Of a stretch of 64,000 bases of DNA, positions 8,226-15,828 are shown piece by piece. Within the stretch, counting starts at the first letter, position 1. Each line of letters opens with the position of its first letter. Both the position numbers and the translations under genes were made by a program. The notes under the pieces were generated by a model that ran no database searches, had not been told where the DNA came from, and saw only the letters and a program-made list of their open reading frames with translations. The stretch is from Solitalea lacus (GTDB lineage: Bacteria > Bacteroidota > Bacteroidia > Sphingobacteriales > Sphingobacteriaceae), in assembly GCF_022014595.1 (NCBI RefSeq), contig NZ_CP091740.1:2840200-2904199 (forward strand). The letters are read 5' to 3'.

Positions 8226-8894
8226 CTATTTCTCAGCAGGATTTTTCTTCCCTAAAATCAATTTTTCAACTGCTTTATCAATCCTTGCCACACGAGTTTT
8301 ATCTTGTTTGGCTGTTAAAATCCAAAGTACATATTCTTTTTTGTTGGTGTAAGAGAGCTTTTGAAATGCCGTGAGTGATGCTGGATGTGATTGCATGGCA
8401 TTATTCAAATCAGGAGGGAGGTTGACCTGACGATTTTCTACATCAATAAATTCAGAAAACTCATTTTGCTTAATTTCTTCATTACACACCTCCGACTTCT
8501 TAATCTGATCATAAGGTCTGAAACGCAAAGCGGTCCAGGTATCATCAACAGATGCTGCGGCCACTCCACTCAATTTAAATTCGTCGAGTTCTTTCCAGCT
8601 ATCCATCAAACTTAAATCCGATTTAATGCTTGAAGTTTTCTTTGGATAACAAATCCAGAAAACTGTATTTGGCTTTAAGGCATTAACTACGACACTTAAG
8701 TCTCTTATCAGTTCCTCCATATTTTTAACAAACAGGAGCACAACATCATTCTTTAATCCTTTTAATTCAAAATTAAGTGTAACCTCCTCTGGTAAGGGTT
8801 CTATTAATGACATAAAACCTGTTGGGGCATTAACCAATAAAAGTTGGTTACCAGGCTGAATTCTCAACTTTTTATGAAGTGGATTTTGAGGCAT
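8226..8894 (-). CDS. YdeI/OmpD-associated family protein with DUF3052-like N-terminus
   Basis: A 222-residue cytosolic protein. Residues about 1-130 resemble the DUF3052-type domain (LRIQPGNQLLLVNAPTGF, then LKPNTVFWICYPKKTSSIKSD). Residues about 140-220 form the YdeI/OmdA-like helical domain (QVNLPPDLNNAMQ, FQKLSYTNKKEYVLWI, KTRVARIDKAVEKL). The YdeI domain has been linked to bacteriocin protection in other bacteria, but the biochemical role is unknown. It stands 18 bp downstream of the RNA methyltransferase gene on the same strand, so they may be cotranscribed. Confidence 0.75.
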   Translation of the reverse strand: MPQNPLHKKLRIQPGNQLLLVNAPTGFMSLIEPLPEEVTLNFELKGLKNDVVLLFVKNMEELIRDLSVVVNALKPNTVFWICYPKKTSSIKSDLSLMDSWKELDEFKLSGVAAASVDDTWTALRFRPYDQIKKSEVCNEEIKQNEFSEFIDVENRQVNLPPDLNNAMQSHPASLTAFQKLSYTNKKEYVLWILTAKQDKTRVARIDKAVEKLILGKKNPAEK

Positions 8895-8912
8895 TTTGTG
8901 ATTTATTTAAGC

Positions 8913-9446
8913 TTAACTTAATTTTAATTTAGAACAAAAGTCCCAACCAACTATACCCATACTTACTACAATATTAAAAGAGTGTTTGGTACCAAACTGA
9001 GGAATTTCAAGGCATTTGTCAACCATTTTCATTACATCGTCTCCAACACCATTCACTTCATTTCCGAATATTAACGCATATTTTTTACCATTAATAGGTT
9101 TAAAATCCTGCAACATAATACTGTTTTCAGCCTGTTCAATTGCAAGTACTTCATAGCCTTCAGCATGTAAATCAGCAACCGCTTCTTCAGTAGTAGCAAA
9201 ATAAAACCAATCAACTGATTGTGTTGCTCCTAAAGCTGTTTTTTCAATATCACGATGAGGAGGTTGAGCCGTTATTCCACATAAATAAATACCTTCAAGT
9301 GCAAAGGCATCGGATGTTCTGAAAATCGAACCTATATTATTCATACTTCTAACGTTATCTAAAACGATAACAATAGGAAGTTTTTCTTGATCCTTAAATT
9401 CTTCAACACTTACCCTGTTCAATTCATCCAATTTCAGTTTCCGCAT
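8913..9446 (-). CDS. SpoU/TrmH-type (SPOUT) RNA 2'-O-methyltransferase
   Basis: About 177 residues from the ATG at 9446. The open frame continues upstream to 9548, but the family-like sequence starts at MRKLKLDELNR, and a TATTTTTG promoter element at 9471-9464 lies inside the longer frame, so I chose the internal start. SPOUT motifs are present in order: NNIGSIFRTSDAF, LIFGNEVNGVGDDV, and QFGTKHSFNIVVSMGI. The product transfers methyl from S-adenosylmethionine to a ribose 2'-OH in tRNA or rRNA. The target nucleotide cannot be told. It is divergent from the dioxygenase gene. Confidence 0.85.
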   Translation of the reverse strand: MRKLKLDELNRVSVEEFKDQEKLPIVIVLDNVRSMNNIGSIFRTSDAFALEGIYLCGITAQPPHRDIEKTALGATQSVDWFYFATTEEAVADLHAEGYEVLAIEQAENSIMLQDFKPINGKKYALIFGNEVNGVGDDVMKMVDKCLEIPQFGTKHSFNIVVSMGIVGWDFCSKLKLS

Positions 9447-9463
9447 TTTATTATGTTTTGGCG

Positions 9464-9471
9464 CAAAAATA
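9464..9471 (-). promoter_or_regulatory. TAnnTTTG element upstream of the SPOUT methyltransferase
   Basis: TATTTTTG on the minus strand is an exact match, 18 bp before the chosen start codon. It lies inside the longer open frame and helps reject that start. Confidence 0.45.
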
Positions 9472-9555
9472 ATTAAAGTTAGAATTAGACGTGGAAATTT
9501 TGAATTTAAGCAGCTTAAATACTTAGATAAATTTAAATGTTTAAACATGTATTTG

Positions 9556-9563
9556 TATATTTG
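9556..9563 (+). promoter_or_regulatory. TAnnTTTG element upstream of the dioxygenase gene
   Basis: TATATTTG matches the Bacteroidota -7 consensus and lies 18 bp before the start codon of the DODA-type dioxygenase. No clear -33 TTTG is seen. Confidence 0.5.
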
Positions 9564-9580
9564 TAGAAATCAAAGAAAAA

Positions 9581-10399
9581 ATGGAAACCTTAAAAAGCTG
9601 GGTACAGTCGTTAACAACTGCAACTAACAGTCCTATAATGCCTGCTTTATTTGTAGGTCATGGTAGCCCTATGAATGCAATTGAAGAAAACGATTATACA
9701 AAAGCTTGGAAATTGATAGGGGAGTTGGTTGCAGTTCCAAAAGCAATTTTGGTTGTTTCTGCCCATTGGCTAACCAGAGGGACTTATGTTACTGCTATGG
9801 AAAAACCGCGTACCATTCATGATTTCGGAGGTTTTCCAAGGCAATTATTCGAAGTAGAGTATCCGGCACCGGGCAGTGTTGAGTTTGCTACACTAACAAA
9901 ACAGCAAGTTAAACTTGCTCAAATTGAGCTCGATCACGAATGGGGTTTGGATCATGGGACTTGGTCTGTTTTAGTAAAAATGTTTCCTCAAGCTGATATT
10001 CCTGTGTTTCAATTAAGCATTGACTTCACTAAACCCATTAGCTGGCATTACGAACTAACTAAGGAACTTAATTTTTTACGTTCTAAGGGCGTTTTAATAA
10101 TTGGTAGCGGAAATATTGTTCACAATTTACGAATGGTGAATTTTCATGAACAAGGCGGTTATGACTGGGCTAATGAATTTGATGAAACTGTAAAAGAGCT
10201 GCTAATACAAAACAACCATAGTAAATTAATAAATTTTGAAAGTCTTGGTAAAAGCGCACTTTTATCAATCCCAACAACCGAACATTATATCCCGTTAATC
10301 TACACCATAGGCTTAATGAAAGACAATGAAAACGTGTCATTCCCAATAGAGGGGATGGATTTAGGTTCCATTTCAATGAGATCTGTACTAATTAATTAA
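9581..10399 (+). CDS. ygiD: 4,5-DOPA dioxygenase extradiol-type enzyme
   Basis: A 272-residue member of the LigB-like class III extradiol dioxygenase superfamily, full length. It has FVGHGSPMNAIE near residue 25, VVSAHWLTRG near 60, DHGTWSVLVKMFP near 125 and IGSGNIVHNLR near 170, which supply the metal-binding histidines. The family opens catechol rings such as DOPA using Zn or Fe and O2. E. coli YgiD is the closest named relative and its physiological role is uncertain. The gene is monocistronic and divergent from the methyltransferase. Confidence 0.88.
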   Translation: METLKSWVQSLTTATNSPIMPALFVGHGSPMNAIEENDYTKAWKLIGELVAVPKAILVVSAHWLTRGTYVTAMEKPRTIHDFGGFPRQLFEVEYPAPGSVEFATLTKQQVKLAQIELDHEWGLDHGTWSVLVKMFPQADIPVFQLSIDFTKPISWHYELTKELNFLRSKGVLIIGSGNIVHNLRMVNFHEQGGYDWANEFDETVKELLIQNNHSKLINFESLGKSALLSIPTTEHYIPLIYTIGLMKDNENVSFPIEGMDLGSISMRSVLIN

Positions 10400-10449
10400 A
10401 AGACTGAATAAAGGATGTAAGGGAAGATATTTTGATTTTCTATTTAACA

Positions 10450-10468
10450 TAATGTTAATTATAGGAAA
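10450..10468 (+). repeat. Left copy of a 19-bp direct repeat bracketing an islet
   Basis: TAATGTTAATTATAGGAAA is repeated exactly at 13295-13313. Similarity extends upstream as TTAAC with a 1-base length difference. The two copies enclose about 2.8 kb of accessory genes. They may be insertion or excision boundaries. Confidence 0.55.
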
Positions 10469-10511
10469 AAAAGAAAAGTAAAAAGTTGACGTTTTAAGCA
10501 GAACAAAAACA

Positions 10512-10525
10512 ATTGTTTAAACAAT
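10512..10525. promoter_or_regulatory. 14-bp palindrome overlapping a start codon
   Basis: ATTGTTTAAACAAT is a perfect palindrome ending in the ATG of the 10524 open frame. It is a possible operator or ribosome-site block. Function is inferred from position only. Confidence 0.3.
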
Positions 10526-10931
10526 GAATGTGATTTTTGTACACTTTATACAACGACAAATGAAACAACTATCTGTGAGCGTAGCCACGCAAACGGATAA
10601 AGGCATTTACCAGCTATTTTTAGGTAACGGCGCTAGAATTGAATTTTCTTCAAAACGATCTGCTGAAGCATTCGCCGCCGATACATCACGTTTTTTACAA
10701 GATTGCCTATTTGAGGTAAACACCTTTTTATCTGTAATTTATTCACTCTACCGCCAACATTGGCTATTCTAATAAAAGGATATAAAAGACACTTATAATC
10801 TTTATCTGCTCTCTCAGCTAGTCAACCACTTAACATCGTTCGATGTAGCCGTTTCAACATACGGCTACAGCAGAGCGGCGGAAATTGTTCCGATTAATGT
10901 TTATAAATTAGAACGCCGCGTAAAATTCTAA
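10524..10931 (+). pseudogene. Small hypothetical gene interrupted by tandem in-frame TAA TAA
   Basis: The frame opening at ATG 10524 (or ATG 10560) ends at TAA TAA (10770-10775), then stays open in the same frame to TAA at 10929-10931. The continuation (KDIKDTYNLYLLSQLVNHL, SFDVAVSTYGYSRAAEIVP, NVYKLERRVKF) looks protein-like, so a gene of about 120-135 codons may have gained stops. Alternatively the first 82 codons are a complete gene and the rest is chance. I recognise no family. It lies inside the repeat-bracketed islet. Confidence 0.4.
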
Positions 10932-11078
10932 CTAAATACGCCCCGGCGAATGATAATTTTACCAACGTAACCACATTGTTTTTAACGGTAAAGGTTAAGC
11001 CTTTGGGAACTTTAAGAGATTGCGCCGAAACGGCAAAAAAGGAAAATAATAAGATAATTAAGGCAGTAGCTTTTTCAT
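10932..11078 (-). pseudogene. Remnant of a small secreted-protein gene (frameshifted after five codons)
   Basis: On the minus strand, ATG AAA AAG CTA CTG at 11078 stops almost at once. A one-base shift then gives LIILLFSFFAVSAQSLKVP and KGLTFTVKNNVVTLVKL, which is a signal peptide with a cleavage site followed by a mature start. The frame runs to 10894 but its last part overlaps the plus-strand frame there, so the 3' end is probably lost. Family unknown. Confidence 0.4.
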
Positions 11079-11094
11079 TGTCGTTGTATAGGTT

Positions 11095-11340
11095 TTATGA
11101 TTGCATGTTTTCAATATAATCAACTCCCTCAGAAGTGATAAATGCGGACGCTCCATCCTTTGTAATTGATGCCTTAATGAAACCTTTATGCTCAAGTTCC
11201 CTCGCAAGGGCATTGCTTTCGTTAATATTTACTTCAATTCCTTTTTCTTGCAAAATTTCAATAATGGAATGATACCCCCCATCAAATTTCTTACTATAAA
11301 GATATTGAAGTATAAAGGTCAATTTTACTTCCTGTGTCAT
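11095..11340 (-). CDS. Small hypothetical protein, winged-helix-like
   Basis: An 81-residue protein with no signal or membrane segment. The pattern TFILQYLYSKK...IIEILQEKGIEV...ALARELEHKGFI...KDGASAFITSEGVDYIE resembles a small winged helix: two helices, a recognition-like helix, then a two-strand wing. I recognise no named family. It lies in the islet, in the same direction as the neighbour at 11414 but 73 bp downstream of it. Confidence 0.55.
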   Translation of the reverse strand: MTQEVKLTFILQYLYSKKFDGGYHSIIEILQEKGIEVNINESNALARELEHKGFIKASITKDGASAFITSEGVDYIENMQS

Positions 11341-11413
11341 AGTGAATTAGATTATGATGTTATGGATTCTAGTTCATTAATATACAAAAAACAGCAAATA
11401 TATTGTTCCTGAA

Positions 11414-11809
11414 TTAATAAAGGGTTGTTCCTAGTTCAGTGCTCACAGCTTTAGAAATAGAAACGTTTATACTTACTCCTCTCGGACTATCAGGCGCGTG
11501 TACATATTTTGCATCATGCGAAAACATATCCTGAACTGGTACAATTTCACTTTTAAAAACTTCCCCATTTTCTTTGATATAGTCTACTTTAACCTCAATA
11601 TAGTCGAATTTTTCATCAACTTTATTTACTAAGGTTAAGTCTACATTACTTATACCGCCAAATGTTTTATCAGCTAAATACTTAGCGTTCACGCTAATGC
11701 AGTCGGAAGCCGTGTAATAGTTAGGCTTCTTAAATTCTTTGGATTGAGTTACAAAATAAATAACGGAGATACCGCCAATAATGGCAAAAAGAATAAGTAA
11801 ACGTTTCAT
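11414..11809 (-). CDS. Hypothetical membrane-anchored protein
   Basis: A 131-residue protein with one N-terminal hydrophobic segment (about residues 4-21, LLILFAIIGGISVIYFV) and no obvious cleavage site, so probably an inner-membrane anchor. The outer part is beta-rich (NVDLTLVNKVDEKFDYIEVKV, VFKSEIVPVQDMF). This resembles small FxLYD-like or immunoglobulin-like extracytoplasmic modules, but not firmly. Function is unknown. It lies in the islet, divergent from the coupled pair at 12098. Confidence 0.6.
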   Translation of the reverse strand: MKRLLILFAIIGGISVIYFVTQSKEFKKPNYYTASDCISVNAKYLADKTFGGISNVDLTLVNKVDEKFDYIEVKVDYIKENGEVFKSEIVPVQDMFSHDAKYVHAPDSPRGVSINVSISKAVSTELGTTLY

Positions 11810-11990
11810 AGTCGTTGTTTTAATAATGGAGCTATTTTAAGTAAAGGTTTTACAAATAGCAAAACATTTTTGGAGATTTAGCAAAGGTATTATAAAACAA
11901 AATTCAATTTCATATGGTATTAATGTTGTTGATATTTATATATAATAATTAATAATTGTTATAATTGTGCACGGTAATACAATTTGTAAT

Positions 11991-12042
11991 ACACTTAGTA
12001 ATACAAGTAACACTAAGTAATATTTAGTAACACTTAGTAATA
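11991..12042. repeat. AT-rich repeats spaced about 19-20 bp (iteron- or operator-like)
   Basis: ACACTTAGTAATA occurs at 11991-12003 and again at 12030-12042, with ACACTAAGTAATA at 12010-12022. A partial copy (TTAGTAAC) at 12024-12031 and GTAATAC half-sites near 11973-11991 add to it. The starts are 19 and 20 bp apart, roughly two helical turns. The block is 55-107 bp upstream of the coupled pair at 12098, so it is probably a binding array for a regulator. No CRISPR-like spacers are present. Confidence 0.5.
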
Positions 12043-12097
12043 TTATATATTACCATAGAAATATAATTAGTATATAATACTATATAATAGTATATTA

Positions 12098-12628
12098 ATG
12101 TATATACTAGAATACCAAAGACAAATGAAAGCAGCTACACATAAACCTGAATTGAAATTTAAAGGAGAGGATGTAGTTCAAGTATTGGACCTTCTTCATT
12201 CTTTCTTTTCACATGCGGCTCAGAGTGCAAAATTCAGTCAACAGCTACATGAAATTGGAGCAAGCACCGAATTGGCTGAATTTGTTAAAAAAGTAATAGA
12301 CCAAGATCCATTAGACTTGGTTGCGGATAATTACAATAGGAATCTAGAAATGATTAAGCAAACTATAGATGTAATTGTACAAAAGCTTTTTTCTACTCAC
12401 AAAGAGAATATTAAAAAAGCATATAGAGTACAAAGTGAGGGTGGACTATCAGTTTATGATGTAATCTTAAAGGATAGATCATTAGAAAGTCGTGCACCTT
12501 TTTTCGATTTTCAAGATGATTATGAAAAAACTGAACTTGGTAAGCAATTTCCTTTAATTATAAGATTCACAAGAGAAGCGAACCAAGATAAAATACAAAT
12601 GATAAAAGAGATAGAGTTGAGTCATTAA
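12098..12628 (+). CDS. Hypothetical protein, first gene of a coupled pair with a HEPN-like protein
   Basis: A 176-residue soluble, mainly helical protein that I do not recognise. The N-terminal part (KFKGEDVVQVLDLLHSFFSH, then KFSQQLHEIGAST) and the middle (NRNLEMIKQTIDVIVQKL) look amphipathic, and the C-terminus is beta-like (LGKQFPLIIRFTREANQD). An alternative start is ATG 12125. Its stop codon shares a base with the start of the next gene (TAATG), so translation is coupled and the products probably act together. The AT-rich repeats just upstream suggest tight control. It is possibly the partner or antidote of the HEPN-like protein, but nothing in the sequence proves this. Confidence 0.6.
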   Translation: MYILEYQRQMKAATHKPELKFKGEDVVQVLDLLHSFFSHAAQSAKFSQQLHEIGASTELAEFVKKVIDQDPLDLVADNYNRNLEMIKQTIDVIVQKLFSTHKENIKKAYRVQSEGGLSVYDVILKDRSLESRAPFFDFQDDYEKTELGKQFPLIIRFTREANQDKIQMIKEIELSH

Positions 12629-13014
12629 TGAATAGACATATTAATCAGGCTCAACATAACGAAACGTTCTTAGCCTTTATTGAAAACCATTCTCCTGATG
12701 ATTACAATGACTGGAAAATTACAGTCATTTTTTATATAGCCGTTCACTATATTCAAGCATTTTACTTAGAACATGGAATTACGGTTGACAATCATAAGCA
12801 AAGGGCCGAAGTGATGCAAAATCGAAATGGTGAACCTGTTTCACGTCTCTGTTTTACTGCCTATCAATCATTATACTGGTTATCAATAGATTCAAGGTAT
12901 ACTGCACAAGGGTGCATTGCTACTCACAGAGATCAATTAGTTGACAATGTAGAGGATGCAAAGGATGCACTAATTAAGGTAAAGGAGTTTGTAATGAACT
13001 ATTTTAACAGTTAA
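12628..13014 (+). CDS. HEPN-like protein
   Basis: A 128-residue all-helical protein with the layout of one HEPN subgroup: DDYNDWKITVIFYIAVHYIQAF, a short loop with NHKQRAEVM, YQSLYWLSIDSRYTAQG, and a final long helix DQLVDNVEDAKDALIKVKEFV. HEPN proteins are often RNases or their partners in toxin-antitoxin and abortive-infection systems. The catalytic RX4-6H motif is not in its usual place: the only nearby pair, RYTAQGCIATH, is too widely spaced. It may therefore be a binding rather than catalytic HEPN. The start overlaps the stop of the preceding gene. Confidence 0.55.
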   Translation: MNRHINQAQHNETFLAFIENHSPDDYNDWKITVIFYIAVHYIQAFYLEHGITVDNHKQRAEVMQNRNGEPVSRLCFTAYQSLYWLSIDSRYTAQGCIATHRDQLVDNVEDAKDALIKVKEFVMNYFNS

Positions 13015-13328
13015 GCATTAATATTTTATATATTAGTAACCACATTCGTTGCGTTGTCGTTGACACAAAAGACAGTATCCAAAATAGTGCGCAACTTTGC
13101 ACAAACAAACCCCTCCTATCTTTTCAAAAAAAGCATTCAAAAAATATTTTCTTTTAACTATTGTTTTTTCGTTTCAGTTTCTTTGTTGTTTAGATTAGAG
13201 CTATTCTGCAAGGCCAAAAACGCGTGCACTCTTGAATCTCAAAAACGGCCTTTAAAGCATCAAAAACGAGCTTTTCTTCTTTCTTCCTTAACGGTAATGT
13301 TAATTATAGGAAATTAATATATAGTAAA
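13015..13328. other. Non-coding stretch at the right end of the islet
   Basis: Apart from the 19-bp repeat at 13295-13313, I see no gene. The plus-strand open frame of 87 codons (13054-13317) has a Phe/Lys/Ser-rich composition from T-rich low-complexity DNA and is not convincing. Confidence 0.5.
13295..13313 (+). repeat. Right copy of the 19-bp direct repeat bracketing the islet
   Basis: An exact copy of the sequence at 10450-10468. It ends 15 bp before the terminator of the next minus-strand gene. Confidence 0.55.
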
Positions 13329-13355
13329 AAAACCGTCGTTATCAGAGACGGTTTT
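13329..13355 (-). terminator. Intrinsic terminator
   Basis: A 9-bp stem (AAAACCGTC / GACGGTTTT) followed on the minus strand by a T-run. It lies just after the stop of the 13368-14627 gene. Confidence 0.75.
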
Positions 13356-13367
13356 ATTTTGAAAGTC

Positions 13368-14627
13368 CTATTTTATCGTATATCTTATTAAAAACTGGTA
13401 ATAATTGATACTTGATTTTACTCCAGAGTAAGGTGATACTCCATTTGAGCGATCATTTCGTAGGTCAAACTTGAATTTTCTATAATTTGCACCTAAGGCA
13501 AAAACCAATGCTTGCTCATACTTTCTAAATTCATTAAAAAATGGTAGACGTCCTGAATGACTTGCCACAACAGTATTTTCTGAATAATAATTATAATCAA
13601 CATTTATTGCAAAGCCATTAGAGATACCTAAACCAATAAAGGGTTTTATAAGTCCATTCGGGTATTGATATCTAAGCAGATTAACCATTTTAATATAACT
13701 AGCCATTATTCGAAGATCAGAGACATTATGAAACTCATCAATTTTATAAGATCCTTCAGAAACTGTTGAATACGAACTATAAATCAATTGATTATCTATA
13801 GAAAATTGCTTCCGATTACGAGGCAGATAATACGTAAGGGCGACTCCTATAGTGGGGCTAAAAGAGTTTTTAAATTTATAAGGCAAACTCAGGACATTAC
13901 CTCCACCACTAAATGATGGATTGATAGTATTAAAACCTACCAATACGTCAAATTCTAATGGAGTATTCCTCCTAACAATCTTATTGGGGTTACTTATTTC
14001 TTCATTATGCTTCTCAAATATTCTTACAATGTTTGTTGTTCCGAATAATACAGTATTAATTTTAGCGGCAAGTGATGGTTTGGGGTTTAAAAGGCCTATT
14101 AATTGCTCTCTGAATGTGTTTAATTCGGCAACATAACTTCCTCCACCTCGCTCAATTAATGCTTTTTGGTGAATAAGCTCTTTTGCTTTTCCCTCATGAT
14201 CAACAATATATAAGTGATCAACTGCAAGCTTATCATGAAACAAGTATAAATCATAATCACTTTTTATCAGTAAGTGCAAAAAAACAGTTGAATCTTTTAC
14301 GTTAATTGGCATTACATTAGGTTCCATCTGGTTGATATTTTTGGTTCCAACATTCATATCAACCGTAAACTGCTTATAAGATTCTTCATCTGTACCAAAA
14401 GCAATTATTTCATTGATAGTATATGTTGTTTCCGCACCACCACCACTTTGGCGAAAAGTAACTTTTGACGGATTGGATTCCCAATTTCGATCATCCAGTT
14501 CTCCTTTAATTGTATCTCCGTTAAACTTTTTTATAATATATCCGGGAACAAAATTGGTTTGGGCAAATGTTTTAACCGATACTAACACAAAAGTTAATGC
14601 AATTACTATAAGTAAATATTTTTTCAT
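13368..14627 (-). CDS. Secreted / outer-membrane protein of unknown function
   Basis: A 419-residue protein with a signal peptide cleaved after about residue 23 (VKTFAQ). The N-terminal third has PGYIIKKFNGDTIKGELDDR, TYTINEIIAFG and YKQF. This is a pattern often seen in Bacteroidota outer-membrane proteins that read like small beta modules. From about residue 225 there are alternating strands (EFDVLVGFNTINPSF, IGVALTYYLPR, FKFDLRNDR) ending in YQFLIRYTIK with the hydrophobic end typical of barrels. It probably sits in the outer membrane. It is monocistronic, with its own terminator. Confidence 0.65.
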   Translation of the reverse strand: MKKYLLIVIALTFVLVSVKTFAQTNFVPGYIIKKFNGDTIKGELDDRNWESNPSKVTFRQSGGGAETTYTINEIIAFGTDEESYKQFTVDMNVGTKNINQMEPNVMPINVKDSTVFLHLLIKSDYDLYLFHDKLAVDHLYIVDHEGKAKELIHQKALIERGGGSYVAELNTFREQLIGLLNPKPSLAAKINTVLFGTTNIVRIFEKHNEEISNPNKIVRRNTPLEFDVLVGFNTINPSFSGGGNVLSLPYKFKNSFSPTIGVALTYYLPRNRKQFSIDNQLIYSSYSTVSEGSYKIDEFHNVSDLRIMASYIKMVNLLRYQYPNGLIKPFIGLGISNGFAINVDYNYYSENTVVASHSGRLPFFNEFRKYEQALVFALGANYRKFKFDLRNDRSNGVSPYSGVKSSINYYQFLIRYTIK

Positions 14628-14681
14628 TTAATGAAATACTTTTAACAATAAAAACAATTTGATTTTTTATTTGGCAACAAA

Positions 14682-14705
14682 AAAACCTCAATTTCTTGAG
14701 GTTTT
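14682..14705 (-). terminator. Intrinsic terminator of bioB
   Basis: A 10-bp stem (AAAACCTCAA / TTGAGGTTTT) with a 4-base loop, followed on the minus strand by T residues, 21 bp after the bioB stop. Confidence 0.8.
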
Positions 14706-14726
14706 ATATAATATCTAAAAAGAATT

Positions 14727-15716
14727 TTAGCTCACAACAGCTTGCGTTTTTTTTCGTTCCTTGAACGATTCACGAGCCGTTAAACCTAAAATATCGAACA
14801 TTTGCATATCTTCATTAAAAGTCGGATTTGGAGTGGTTAATAATTTTTCACCGGCAAAAATTGAATTAGCACCAGCCATAAAACACAATGCCTGATCCGA
14901 CATGCTCATTTCCGTACGACCAGCAGATAAACGAACCACTGATTTAGGCATTACAATACGAGCTGTAGCAATCATTCTTACCATATCTTGAATTGGTACA
15001 CGTGGTTGATTTTCCATAGGAGTTCCTTTTACAGGTACCAAAGCATTAATTGGAACTGATTCAGGGTGTTTAGGCATGTTTGCCAGGGTATGTAACATTG
15101 AAATACGATCTTCAGTCGTTTCACCTAAGCCAACAATCCCTCCAGAACAAACCGAAATTTTAGCTTTACGCACATTTTCAATTGTATTTAATCGATCATC
15201 AAAATTACGAGTGGTAATGATTCGTTTGTAGTCGTCTTCTGATGTATCCAGATTATGGTTGTAAGCATACAAACCAGCATCAGCTAAGCGTTGAGCCTGA
15301 TTTTCGTTCAACATACCCAAAGTACAACAAACTTCCATATCAAGTTCATTTACTGCTTTAACCATTTCCAAAACGCGGTCAAAGTCACGATTATCACGCA
15401 CTTCACGCCAAGCAGCCCCCATACATAAACGAGAGGCCCCACCCTCCTTCGCTTTTTGAGCAGCTGATATTACTTGGTCAACCTGCATTAATGCCTGTAC
15501 TTCCACATCTGTGTGGTAACGTGCCGCTTGCGGACAGTAAGAGCAATCTTCCGGGCAACCTCCGGTCTTAATAGAAAGTAAACTGCTGATCTGCACTTCA
15601 GCATAATCTTCGTTTTCACGGTGTATTGTTGCCGCGCGATAGATCAAATCCATCAGCGGAGTATTATAAACTTCGGCAATTTCTTCTTTCGTCCAGTTGT
15701 GTCTTACTTCAGCCAT
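14727..15716 (-). CDS. bioB: Biotin synthase
   Basis: A 329-residue radical SAM enzyme, full length. The [4Fe-4S] cluster cysteines are C54, C58 and C61 in [12 protein letters not shown]. Further BioB blocks are [34 protein letters not shown] and [15 protein letters not shown]. Near the C-terminus are [12 protein letters not shown] and the family's Asn-rich block [12 protein letters not shown]. It inserts sulfur into dethiobiotin, the last step of biotin synthesis, in the cytosol. No other bio genes are adjacent, and I see no BirA-type operator. Confidence 0.97.
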   Translation of the reverse strand: MAEVRHNWTKEEIAEVYNTPLMDLIYRAATIHRENEDYAEVQISSLLSIKTGGCPEDCSYCPQAARYHTDVEVQALMQVDQVISAAQKAKEGGASRLCMGAAWREVRDNRDFDRVLEMVKAVNELDMEVCCTLGMLNENQAQRLADAGLYAYNHNLDTSEDDYKRIITTRNFDDRLNTIENVRKAKISVCSGGIVGLGETTEDRISMLHTLANMPKHPESVPINALVPVKGTPMENQPRVPIQDMVRMIATARIVMPKSVVRLSAGRTEMSMSDQALCFMAGANSIFAGEKLLTTPNPTFNEDMQMFDILGLTARESFKERKKTQAVVS

Positions 15717-15828
15717 TATTGAAAGTATTAGATAATTTGGTTTAATGAAAAGAGGCCTGAATGGGTCAAAAACAAGGTATTTCTTCTTCCGCTTTCAGGC
15801 TTCAAGTATAATAAAAATCTATTGAGCG

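Noticed and set aside
11991-12042. CRISPR-like array
   Set aside because: Units are too short (about 13 bp) with 6-7 bp gaps that are not unique spacers, and no cas gene is near.
13054-13317. Plus-strand open frame of 87 codons
   Set aside because: Low-complexity T-rich sequence with a biased composition and no family resemblance. It also runs over the 19-bp repeat.
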